Source of the DNA: Bosea beijingensis
Lineage (GTDB): Bacteria > Pseudomonadota > Alphaproteobacteria > Rhizobiales > Beijerinckiaceae
Direction of reading: 5' to 3'
NCBI RefSeq assembly: GCF_030758975.1
Contig: NZ_CP132359.1
Location: 4,112,005 to 4,176,004 of the forward strand
Length of the DNA stretch: 64,000 nucleotides
The translations under genes were made by a program, and so were the position numbers. How positions within the stretch are numbered: position 1 is the stretch's first letter; every line of letters begins with the position of its first letter. Of the stretch, positions 53,283 to 60,468 are shown piece after piece. A model generated the notes under the pieces. It did no database searches and was not told where the DNA came from. It saw only the letters and a list, made by a program, of their open reading frames with translations.

Positions 53283-53310
53283 AAGCGCCCTGCGAAAGCA
53301 GGGTGCGCTT
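53283..53310 (+). terminator. Terminator after the amino-acid binding protein gene
   Basis: AAGCGC-CCTGC and GCAGG-(GT)-GCGCTT form an 11-bp stem with a GAAA tetraloop and a 2-nt bulge, 19 bp after the stop. A short CTCTTT follows. GNRA-capped GC stems of this kind are good intrinsic terminators. Confidence 0.65.
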
Positions 53311-53409
53311 GCTCTTTCGCGCCCGGTGGGGACCGGGCGATGCGTCGAGACAGGCGCCAAGCCAGCGCGACAGATCCAAAAACGACAACAATAGAAGGGG
53401 AGACTTGAA

Positions 53410-54381
53410 ATGAGAGCGTCGAGCTTGAAATTCCTGGCGATCATCGCCGCCTTGCTGGGCACCGCAGCGACGGAGGCGGCCGCCCAGAGCTACCCGACGA
53501 AACCTGTCCGCATGATCGTTCCCTTCGCCCCGGGCGGGCGGGTCGAGGCCGTGGCGCGCCTGATCGCGGACGCCCTCAGCAAGGATCTCGGTCAGCCCTT
53601 CCTGGTCGAAAGCCGTCCCGGCGCCGGAGGCGCGACGGGCGCTGATTTCGTCGCCAAGGCGCAGCCCGATGGCCATACGCTGCTGCTCTGCTCGGCCGGC
53701 GTGCTCTCCATCCTGCCCAATGTCGACAAGAAGCTGCCCTATGACCCGGTCAAGGATTTCACGCCGGTGGCGCGGCTCATCGAGGGCTTCACCTTCATCG
53801 GCGCCTATCCCGGCCTGCCGGCCAAGTCGATGGCCGAGCTCGTGGCGCTCGCGAAGCAGAAGCCGAACAGCATCGGCTACGCCTCCAGCGGCGTCGGAAC
53901 CTATAGCCATCTGGCGGGTGAACTCGTCAGCATCGCATCCGGCGCGGCGCTCAAGCATGTTCCCTATCGCGGCAGCGGCCCGGCCCTGAACGATATCGTC
54001 GCGGGCCACATCCCGCTGATGATCGGCGGCGAACTCGGGGAGCTCGCCAAGGCCGGCAAGATCCGCATCCTCGCCACCACCAACGAGAAGCGCTCGCCGG
54101 AATTCCCGGATGTGCCGACGATGAAGGAAAGCGGCTTTCCGCAGTTCGTCGCTCATTCCTGGGTCGGCCTCGTCGGTCCCGCGAACATGCCAGCAGGCAT
54201 CGCCGACAAGCTGAACGTGACGCTGGCGCGGGTGATGGCCGATCCGGCCACGCAGGAGAAGCTGCGCGGGCTCGGCGGCGAGCCGGCCTATCAGCCGGCT
54301 GCCGATTTCGGAAAGACCGTCGCGCAGGATCGCGACATCTATGCCGAGATCATCGCCAAGGCCGGGCTGAAGTTCGATTGA
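53410..54381 (+). CDS. Tripartite tricarboxylate transporter binding protein (TctC/Bug family)
   Basis: A 323-residue periplasmic protein; signal MRASSLKFLAIIAALLGTAATEAAA, mature start QSYPTKPVRMIVPFAPGG. The Bug-family loops are clear (PVRMIVPFAPGG, ESRPGAGGATGADFVAKAQPDGHTLL, DFTPVARL, YRGSGPALNDIVAGHIPLM). It would bind a carboxylate and deliver it to TctAB, whose genes lie 1.2 kb downstream on the same strand with an oppositely oriented gene between them. GGGGAG precedes the ATG. Confidence 0.93.
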   Translation: MRASSLKFLAIIAALLGTAATEAAAQSYPTKPVRMIVPFAPGGRVEAVARLIADALSKDLGQPFLVESRPGAGGATGADFVAKAQPDGHTLLLCSAGVLSILPNVDKKLPYDPVKDFTPVARLIEGFTFIGAYPGLPAKSMAELVALAKQKPNSIGYASSGVGTYSHLAGELVSIASGAALKHVPYRGSGPALNDIVAGHIPLMIGGELGELAKAGKIRILATTNEKRSPEFPDVPTMKESGFPQFVAHSWVGLVGPANMPAGIADKLNVTLARVMADPATQEKLRGLGGEPAYQPAADFGKTVAQDRDIYAEIIAKAGLKFD

Positions 54382-54392
54382 GCCCGCGGCGC

Positions 54393-55460
54393 TCAGCCGT
54401 CGAACACGAGACCCGTGCCGACACCGTCCGGCACGGCGATCGTTCCGGCCTCCAGGTGCAGCCCCGAGAAGAGGTCGTTGTCCAGCAGCGCCATCTCGGA
54501 GAATTCGTGGGGGAAGCGGGGCGGCGGCAGGCTGGCTGCCAGATGCAGGGTATGGGCATGGACGATGCTCGAACCGAAGACGGCGCCGAAGCGGAAATCG
54601 ACATGCGCGGCGCGGCAGATCGCGATCGCCTGCGCGGTGCGGCTAGGGCCGCCATGATTGAGGATGCGCAGGTTGATCGAGGCGACATGGCCCGTTTCCA
54701 CGATCCGCAGGATCGACTGCAGGTCCTGGGCGCTCTCGTCCGCTTCGACGGGTATGTCGAGGGCGGAGGCCACGGCGATCAGGCTCTTGAAGTCGCGGGC
54801 GGAGGTGGGCTGCTCGACCAGCTCCAGGCCGTAGCGGGCCATGGCGTTGATGGTGCGCACCGCGAGCTTGGGCGGGTAGGACTCATTGGCATCGATCATC
54901 AGCGCGACATCCGGCCCGACAGCCGAGCGCACATCGCGGACGCGCGCGATATCGAGCTCGGGCTCGCCGGAAACCTTGACCTTCAGGTGCCGGAAGCCGG
55001 CCTCCGCCAGCTCGACGGCAACCTCCGCCATGCGTTGCGGCGATTTCAGGGGAATGATCCGGGTATTGGCGAAACGCTCCTGCCGCTTGCCGCCATACAG
55101 GTCGTGCAAGGGTACGCCGAGCGCACGGGCGCGCAGGTCGAGCAAGGCGCATTCGATTCCGGCCTTGACCGGCAGGGCGCCATGGAGCCGTCGATCCAGC
55201 CCGTCCATGATGGCGCCGATCGCGGTCTCGTCCTGTCCGACCAGTCCCTCGCAGAGATAGTCGAAGGTCGCCTTCACCACGGCGAGCGGCTCCGTCCAGG
55301 GCGGCATCGCGCGGATGTAGCCGTAGCCTTCCACGCCCTGCGCATCTGTCACGATGATGGCGAAGCCCCGTATCCCTGCGAGCGGCCCCTGCGCAAAGCG
55401 CCATTCGGGATCGGTCAACCGCTGGTCGATCGCGACCGTCCTGATCGTCTCGATGGGCAT
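54393..55460 (-). CDS. Enolase-superfamily enzyme (mandelate racemase/muconate lactonising type) with altered second base
   Basis: A 355-residue protein from MPIETIRTVAIDQRL (55460, GGAG 6 nt upstream). Expected residues are Lys160 and Lys162 of the KxK base (HLKVKVSG), and metal ligands Asp190 (MIDANES), Glu216 (LVEQPT) and Asp241 (EADESAQ). On the opposite side, where muconate lactonising enzymes have a second Lys, it reads SINLRILNHGG with Arg265. That predicts a one-base or proton-transfer variant rather than a standard cycloisomerase. It converges on tctC and diverges from tctB, so it belongs to the transport locus. Confidence 0.9.
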   Translation of the reverse strand: MPIETIRTVAIDQRLTDPEWRFAQGPLAGIRGFAIIVTDAQGVEGYGYIRAMPPWTEPLAVVKATFDYLCEGLVGQDETAIGAIMDGLDRRLHGALPVKAGIECALLDLRARALGVPLHDLYGGKRQERFANTRIIPLKSPQRMAEVAVELAEAGFRHLKVKVSGEPELDIARVRDVRSAVGPDVALMIDANESYPPKLAVRTINAMARYGLELVEQPTSARDFKSLIAVASALDIPVEADESAQDLQSILRIVETGHVASINLRILNHGGPSRTAQAIAICRAAHVDFRFGAVFGSSIVHAHTLHLAASLPPPRFPHEFSEMALLDNDLFSGLHLEAGTIAVPDGVGTGLVFDG

Positions 55461-55526
55461 CTCGTCTCCGGAGCGGTTCGCACGGCGCAGATCGTATCGT
55501 GCAGCTTGCTTGCTTGGCAATAGTCT

Positions 55527-55541
55527 ATAAAACTAGCCTAT
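55527..55541 (-). promoter_or_regulatory. Shared 15-nt motif between enolase-type and tctB genes (ATAGGCTAGTTTTAT)
   Basis: Read on the minus strand, this word differs from the one at 52207-52221 at a single base. It sits in the 123-bp divergent region, 67 bp from the enolase-type start and about 43 bp from tctB. On the plus strand it overlaps an imperfect dyad TAGTCTATAAAACTA. This suggests an operator for both directions. Confidence 0.5.
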
Positions 55542-55583
55542 AGGTATAATGGGCGTGGCAGCCGTTTCGCGGAGCGATGAGGC

Positions 55584-56078
55584 ATGCAGGAAAAGAACGA
55601 AGCCGGGCCGGCGCGAGCAGGGGAGCCCGGTGTCGCGTCGGCAAGCACGGGCGGAGATCTCGCGGCCGGGCTCCTGTTCGCCGTTTTCGGGCTCCTGGCG
55701 CTCTTCATCGGCCGCGACTATCCGGCCGGCAGCTCGCTGGACATGGGGCCGGGCTATATCCCGCGCGCCGTTGCCGCGGGCTTGCTGGTCATCGGGCTCC
55801 TGCTCGCCGTGCGGGGAGCTGGATGGCGCCCGAGGAGGTGGCCCGCCTTCCCGCTGCGCGCCGCCTTCAGTGTCAGCCTGGCGATCCTGCTGTTCGGCCT
55901 GCTGATCGAGCGCGCCGGCCTGTTCGTCGCCTGCCTCGCCTGCGTCCTGGCCGCGGCGCTCGGCGATCCGCAGGCGCGCTGGCGGGAGGTCCCGGTCGTC
56001 GCGCTGGTCTTTGCAGGCTTTGCTGCCGTGCTGTTCGGCTATGTCCTCAGGCTCTCGGTTCAGGTCTGGCCGCTGTGA
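55584..56078 (+). CDS. Tripartite tricarboxylate transporter small membrane subunit (TctB)
   Basis: A 164-residue protein with four hydrophobic segments (AAGLLFAVFGLLALFIG, AVAAGLLVIGLLLAV, AAFSVSLAILLFGLLI, VALVFAGFAAVLFGY). DYPAGSSLDMGPGYIPR between helices 1 and 2 is the conserved TctB loop. It forms the inner-membrane carrier with TctA. Its stop overlaps the GTG of tctA by 4 bp. Confidence 0.92.
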   Translation: MQEKNEAGPARAGEPGVASASTGGDLAAGLLFAVFGLLALFIGRDYPAGSSLDMGPGYIPRAVAAGLLVIGLLLAVRGAGWRPRRWPAFPLRAAFSVSLAILLFGLLIERAGLFVACLACVLAAALGDPQARWREVPVVALVFAGFAAVLFGYVLRLSVQVWPL

Positions 56079-57574
56079 GCGAGATCGTTTCCTCCATCGC
56101 AGGCGGGCTGGCCGTCGCAGCGACCCCGATCAATCTCTGGTACTGCTTTGTCGGCGCGCTGATCGGAACGCTGATCGGCGTGCTTCCCGGCCTGGGGCCG
56201 ATCGCCACCATGGCGATGCTGTTGCCGCTGACCTATTACCTTGAGCCGACCGGCGCCCTGATCATGCTGGCCGGCATCTATTACGGCGCGCAGTACGGGG
56301 GCTCGACCACCGCCATTCTGATGCGATTGCCCGGAGAATCGTCCTCCGTCGTCACCTGTCTCGACGGCTACGAGATGGCGCGCAGGGGCAGGGCAGGCAC
56401 GGCGCTTGCCACCGCGGCGCTCTCCTCCTTCCTGGCCGGCACGATCACGACGCTGCTGATCGCCTTTTTCAGTCCGGTCTTGACTGTCGCCGCGCAGCGC
56501 TTCGGCCCGGCCGAATATTTCTGCCTGATGGTCCTCGGGTTGATCGCCGCCATCGTCTTCGCGCAAGGCTCGCTGCTGAAGTCGATCGGGATGATCCTGC
56601 TCGGATTGCTCCTCGGGTCGGTCGGAGCCGACGTCAATACCGGCCTCGATCGCTTCACGTTCGGTGTTAACGAACTGCGGGACGGCATCGGCATCGCCGC
56701 CCTGTCGATGGGAGTCTTCGGCATTGCCGAGGTTGCGCTCAATCTGGCGCGGCCGCAGGAGGAGGGTGGGCGGGCGCAGCCCGTCTCGGCCTTGCGTCTC
56801 ACCGCGGAGGACTGGCGCCGGGCCTGGCCGGCAGCCCTGCGCGGCACCGGGATCGGCGCGGTGCTCGGCATCCTTCCCGGCGGCAGTGCGATGCTGGCCT
56901 CCTTCGCCGCCTATTCGACGGAGAAGAAGCTGTCTTCGTCGCCGGACCAGTTCGGTCAGGGCGCGATCGAAGGCGTGGCAGGCCCGGAGGCCGCCAACAA
57001 TGCCGGGGCGCAGGCCTCCTTCATCCCGCTGCTCGCGCTCGGCATCCCCAGCAATTCGGTCATGGCGATGATGGCCGGCGCCATGCTGATCCATGGCATC
57101 GCGCCGAGCCCGAACCTGTCCACGGCGCAGCCCACCTTGTTCTGGGGTTTGATCGCGTCGATGTGGGTCGGCAACCTGATGCTGCTCGTCATCAACCTGC
57201 CGCTGATCGGTCTGTGGGTTCGCTTGCTGCAGGTGCCCTACCGGCTGATGTTTCCGGCAATCCTGCTGTTCTGCTGCATCGGTATATACTCGGTGAACAT
57301 GAGCGTCTTTGAAGTCGCGATGCTGGCCGCGTTCGGCCTTGCCGGCATCCTGCTCACCCTTCTGGATTGCCCGTTGGCGCCGTTGGTGCTCGCTTTCATC
57401 CTGGGGCCAGCCATGGAGGAGAACCTGCGCCGTGCGATGCTCATCTCGGGCGGCGACGTCCAGATTTTCACGAGCCCGATCTGCATTGTCCTCCTTGTCG
57501 CAGCGGCTGCGCTGCTTGTGATGATCCTTGTCCCATCCTTCAGGCGCACACGTTCACGGATGGTCGATGCGTAA
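56075..57574 (+). CDS. Tripartite tricarboxylate transporter large membrane subunit (TctA)
   Basis: A 499-residue protein from the GTG at 56075 (GTGA overlap with tctB); a longer frame to 55577 is a shadow of tctB. Ten to twelve hydrophobic segments and the two conserved loops GTLIGVLPGLGPIATMAMLLP and GAVLGILPGGSAMLASFAAY define TctA. YYGAQYGGSTTAIL and GIPSNSVMAMMAGAM are also typical. It uses an ion gradient to import a carboxylate bound by TctC. Confidence 0.95.
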   Translation: MSEIVSSIAGGLAVAATPINLWYCFVGALIGTLIGVLPGLGPIATMAMLLPLTYYLEPTGALIMLAGIYYGAQYGGSTTAILMRLPGESSSVVTCLDGYEMARRGRAGTALATAALSSFLAGTITTLLIAFFSPVLTVAAQRFGPAEYFCLMVLGLIAAIVFAQGSLLKSIGMILLGLLLGSVGADVNTGLDRFTFGVNELRDGIGIAALSMGVFGIAEVALNLARPQEEGGRAQPVSALRLTAEDWRRAWPAALRGTGIGAVLGILPGGSAMLASFAAYSTEKKLSSSPDQFGQGAIEGVAGPEAANNAGAQASFIPLLALGIPSNSVMAMMAGAMLIHGIAPSPNLSTAQPTLFWGLIASMWVGNLMLLVINLPLIGLWVRLLQVPYRLMFPAILLFCCIGIYSVNMSVFEVAMLAAFGLAGILLTLLDCPLAPLVLAFILGPAMEENLRRAMLISGGDVQIFTSPICIVLLVAAAALLVMILVPSFRRTRSRMVDA

Positions 57575-57664
57575 CGCAATGCGCAGGCAAGCGGCTGATT
57601 CGGAGGCAGTGGATCAGCGCCGGAGAGATGGAGGGCGGCGGTCGCCGCTATTGGAGACAACGAC

Positions 57665-58294
57665 ATGACTGGCCCGTCTTTCTCCACCAATCGTCTGGCG
57701 CCTCTCGCGGAGGATACGGTCGGTCCCTACTATCCCTATTCCTTCGTCGACGGCGACCGGAGCGACCTGACGCGGCTGCATCACGGGCTCAGCGTCGGGC
57801 CGCAGGGCAAGCCGATCATCCTGCGGGGGCGCCTTCTCGATTGCGAGGGGCAGCCGGTCGACGACGCATTGCTGGAATTCTGGCAGGCCAACGCGGCGGG
57901 AATCCTGCGGACGCCCGGCCTGCAGGATCACCCTCTGCTCGATCCGTATTTCGACGGGTACGGCCGGCTGATCACGACCCTGGAGCCGTTCGCCTTCAAG
58001 ACCATCAAGCCCGGCGCGATCGCCGCGGAAAAGGGCACGGGCGCACGCGCGCCGCATATCACCCTGACGATCTTCTCGGACGGGATCACCCGGCTGGTCA
58101 CGCAGATCTTCTTCGACGACGAGCCCGAAGCGAATGCGCGCGACCCCCTGCTCGAAAGCCTCCCGGCGGAGCTGCGCGGCCGCCTTGTCGCCAGACTGGC
58201 ATCCGCCCCGAGCAGCAGTCCCGCGATCTACGAGATCGCGATCGTGATGCGCGGTGCGGGCGAGACCCCATTCTTCGACGATCTCTCGAGCTGA
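57665..58294 (+). CDS. Intradiol dioxygenase, protocatechuate 3,4-dioxygenase alpha-like subunit
   Basis: A 209-residue protein; GGAG 8 nt before the ATG. It matches the PcaG fold: TVGPYYPYSF near the start, DDALLEFWQANAAGIL, FDGYGRLITTLEPFAFKTIKPG and APHITLTIFSDGITRLVTQIFF. In this position the alpha subunit has HIT rather than the His-x-His iron pair, as expected for the non-iron subunit. It pairs with the beta-like gene 19 bp downstream. No pcaB, pcaC or pcaD lies beside it, so the product may be handled by non-standard enzymes. Confidence 0.9.
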   Translation: MTGPSFSTNRLAPLAEDTVGPYYPYSFVDGDRSDLTRLHHGLSVGPQGKPIILRGRLLDCEGQPVDDALLEFWQANAAGILRTPGLQDHPLLDPYFDGYGRLITTLEPFAFKTIKPGAIAAEKGTGARAPHITLTIFSDGITRLVTQIFFDDEPEANARDPLLESLPAELRGRLVARLASAPSSSPAIYEIAIVMRGAGETPFFDDLSS

Positions 58295-58313
58295 CGAACG
58301 GCGGAGCACGCTC

Positions 58314-58985
58314 ATGATCATGAACCGAGGACGCCTGATGCTGCCCGGACCGACCGACGGGGCGGCGGAACGGCGCGTGCCGAGCGAACGCCTGCATCTC
58401 ATTCCCCAGGCGGCGCGCCTGAGCTTCGTTCCGTGGGTCGCCGATCTGCCGGGCCTCAAGATCGGCGAGAGCGACCTGACCCGCATCGCGCCCGGTCGCC
58501 CGCAGGCCGAAGGCGAGGTCATCGAGATTTCGGGCCATGTCCTCGACGAGTTCGGGCGCCCCGTCCGCAACACGCTGGTCGAGATCTGGAACGCCAACAG
58601 ATGGGGGCGCTACACCCATGTGAAGGACCCTGTCCGCGAGCGCCTCGATCCGAACTTCCTCGGCTTCGGCCGAACGATGACGGACGATCAGGGGCGCTAC
58701 CGCTTCCGCACGATCCGGCCCGGCTCCTACCTGGCGCGCCCCGACATCGATCGCTGGCGGCCGTCCCATGTCCATGTCTCGGTCCGCGGCGGCTCTGCTC
58801 GCCTGATCGCGCAGATGTATTTCGCAGGCGATTCCCATCTCGCCCGCGACCCGATGTTCATCCTGCTCGGCGAGGCGCAACAGCGACATTTCGGGCAAGC
58901 CGCCGGGCAGGGGGCCGATGGCGAGGCTCTGTACCGATGGGACATCGTGATCGGTGGGCGCAACACCAGCTATTTCGAGAGCTGA
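58314..58985 (+). CDS. Intradiol dioxygenase, protocatechuate 3,4-dioxygenase beta-like subunit
   Basis: A 223-residue iron subunit; start at 58314 with GGAG 7 nt upstream. The Fe(III) ligands can be placed as Tyr in WGRYTHV, Tyr in GRYRFRTIRPGSY and the His pair in RPSHVHVSV. IEISGHVLDEFGRPVRNTLVEIWNANRWGRY is the family core. The N-terminal part is shorter than in PcaH, so a narrower or different substrate is possible. It opens a catechol-type ring between the two hydroxyls to a muconate. It ends the plus-strand transport-plus-cleavage unit. Confidence 0.92.
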   Translation: MIMNRGRLMLPGPTDGAAERRVPSERLHLIPQAARLSFVPWVADLPGLKIGESDLTRIAPGRPQAEGEVIEISGHVLDEFGRPVRNTLVEIWNANRWGRYTHVKDPVRERLDPNFLGFGRTMTDDQGRYRFRTIRPGSYLARPDIDRWRPSHVHVSVRGGSARLIAQMYFAGDSHLARDPMFILLGEAQQRHFGQAAGQGADGEALYRWDIVIGGRNTSYFES

Positions 58986-58995
58986 ACCCCGCGCC

Positions 58996-59016
58996 CCGCC
59001 ATCTCGCCGATGGCGG
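58996..59016. terminator. Hairpin between the dioxygenase and DUF2218 genes
   Basis: CCGCCATC (58996-59003) and GATGGCGG (59009-59016) pair perfectly over 8 bp with a 5-nt loop, in the 33-bp gap between convergent genes. It probably terminates one or both, though no T run follows. Confidence 0.55.
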
Positions 59017-59018
59017 CA

Positions 59019-59348
59019 TCAGCCCTGCAAGGGCCGGGAGCCGGCAGGCCCGGCCCGCCATTCGACCGTGAGGGGCTCACGGAAGGCGAAGCGGACGAGG
59101 TGGCTCGCGACGACATCCTGCAATTGCAGCAGCGCCTCGCCATCCGGCGCATCGAGGGAGAGGCGAAGCACATCGGCCTCCGCCAGGAGCCGGCAATCGC
59201 CGATCGAGAACCTGACGATGCCCGCCTTCTCGTCGAAGCTGGCTTCGACCTTGTGGCCGAAATGCTTGCAAAGTTGCTGGAGATAGCGCGAGGCACTGGC
59301 GGTCGCGACCTCCGCATGGCTGTGCTGGCAATTGTCCGTCCCGGTCAT
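59019..59348 (-). CDS. DUF2218 family protein of the iron-uptake locus
   Basis: A 109-residue protein. The ATG at 59348 is chosen, with GAGG 8 nt before it; a GTG at 59357 is possible. SRYLQQLCKHFGHKVEASFDEKAGIVRFSIGDCRLLAEADVLRLSLDA is the DUF2218 pattern. Genes of this family are commonly found beside siderophore or haem transport genes, but their biochemical function is unknown to me. It follows the binding protein gene by 10 bp, so it is cotranscribed. Confidence 0.88.
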   Translation of the reverse strand: MTGTDNCQHSHAEVATASASRYLQQLCKHFGHKVEASFDEKAGIVRFSIGDCRLLAEADVLRLSLDAPDGEALLQLQDVVASHLVRFAFREPLTVEWRAGPAGSRPLQG

Positions 59349-59358
59349 TGCATTCACC

Positions 59359-60468
59359 TCAGCGCAGGCTCGTCCAGTAGGTGCCGTCCAGCGCTACGGG
59401 CTGGAAGCGCTGCTGCAGCGTCGCCAGCAGCGCCTTCGGATCAAGATCGGCGAAGAGCTGCGGATGCAGCCATTGCGCGAAGGCCTGCACGGCGACGACG
59501 TTGAACGGCGAGTTGTAGAAATGGTGCCAGACGGCGTGGACGCGCCCCTGTCGGACCGGTTCGAGCCCGGCGATGCCGGTGCGTGTCATCGAGCGGACGA
59601 GCAGTTCGCGGGCCCTTGCCGCATCGACGCCGGGGCCGAGCGCCAGCCAGGGCGCATCGGGGGGCTGCAAGCCGTTGCCGATCGCCGTGCCGATATAGAT
59701 TTCGGGCGGGTTCGAGATCAGCCATTCCAGATTGACCACGCCGGCCTCGCCCGGGATGAGGTCGTCGGCGATGTTGACGCCGCCGGCCGCGGTGACGAAG
59801 CGGCCCATCATGCCGCGCGTCATGGTCTCGCAGCAGCCGGTGCCGAGCCCGACGCGGCTCTCGACGAAGACGCGCGCGGGCTTCGGCTTGGCCGTGGCCA
59901 GACGGTCGGTGACGGTGGCCAGGGCCGCCCGCCAGGCCGCGATGAATTCGGCGGCCTCGGCCTCGCGGCCGAGCAATGCGCCGAGCAACTCCATGGATTT
60001 CGGCGTGTTGGCCAGCGGGTCGCTGCGGAAATCGATGAAGACGATGGCAACACCGGCTGCCTCCAGCGCCCGGATGACCTCGCCGGAGCGGGTATCCGGG
60101 CCATGGCCGTAGAGACCGAAGATCGCGACCTGCGGCGCAGCCGAGATCGCCTGCTCGATGCTGAAAGTGTCGCGCGTGTTGCGCCCGATCCGCTTGACCG
60201 CGTCGAGCGCCGGAAAGCGCTCGCGATAGCGCCGGTAGCTGATCGGATCGACCGCCTCGTAATCGCCCATCATGCCGACAAGCCGCGCGACCGGGTCGGC
60301 GCGGTCGAGGATGGCGAGGGCCGGCAGATGCCTCCCTTCGCCGATGATGATGCGCTCGACCTTGTCGGGAACGCTGACCTTGCGGCCGGCGAGGTCGACG
60401 AGCTCCCGCCCGCTCGCCAGCGACGGCAGCAGCAGCGCCATCAGGGCGAGAAGGCCGAGGATGCGCAT
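59359..60468 (-). CDS. Iron-complex ABC transporter substrate-binding protein (FecB/BtuF-like)
   Basis: A 369-residue protein starting at MRILGLLALMALLLPSLASG, a signal peptide, with mature start RELVDLAGRKVSVPDKVERIIIGE. The longer frame on this strand (to 61251) is a shadow of the receptor gene. The class III binding protein fold has the long backbone helix region and RVFVESRVGLG. It shares a TGATG overlap with the TonB receptor gene. The ABC permease and ATPase genes are not in the window, so the ABC half is presumably elsewhere or beyond the sequence. Confidence 0.9.
   Translation of the reverse strand: MRILGLLALMALLLPSLASGRELVDLAGRKVSVPDKVERIIIGEGRHLPALAILDRADPVARLVGMMGDYEAVDPISYRRYRERFPALDAVKRIGRNTRDTFSIEQAISAAPQVAIFGLYGHGPDTRSGEVIRALEAAGVAIVFIDFRSDPLANTPKSMELLGALLGREAEAAEFIAAWRAALATVTDRLATAKPKPARVFVESRVGLGTGCCETMTRGMMGRFVTAAGGVNIADDLIPGEAGVVNLEWLISNPPEIYIGTAIGNGLQPPDAPWLALGPGVDAARARELLVRSMTRTGIAGLEPVRQGRVHAVWHHFYNSPFNVVAVQAFAQWLHPQLFADLDPKALLATLQQRFQPVALDGTYWTSLR

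Noticed and set aside
55577..57574. A 665-codon frame that would add a long N-terminus to TctA
   Set aside because: The extra part overlaps tctB out of frame; the GTG at 56075 gives the normal TctA length and a 4-bp overlap.
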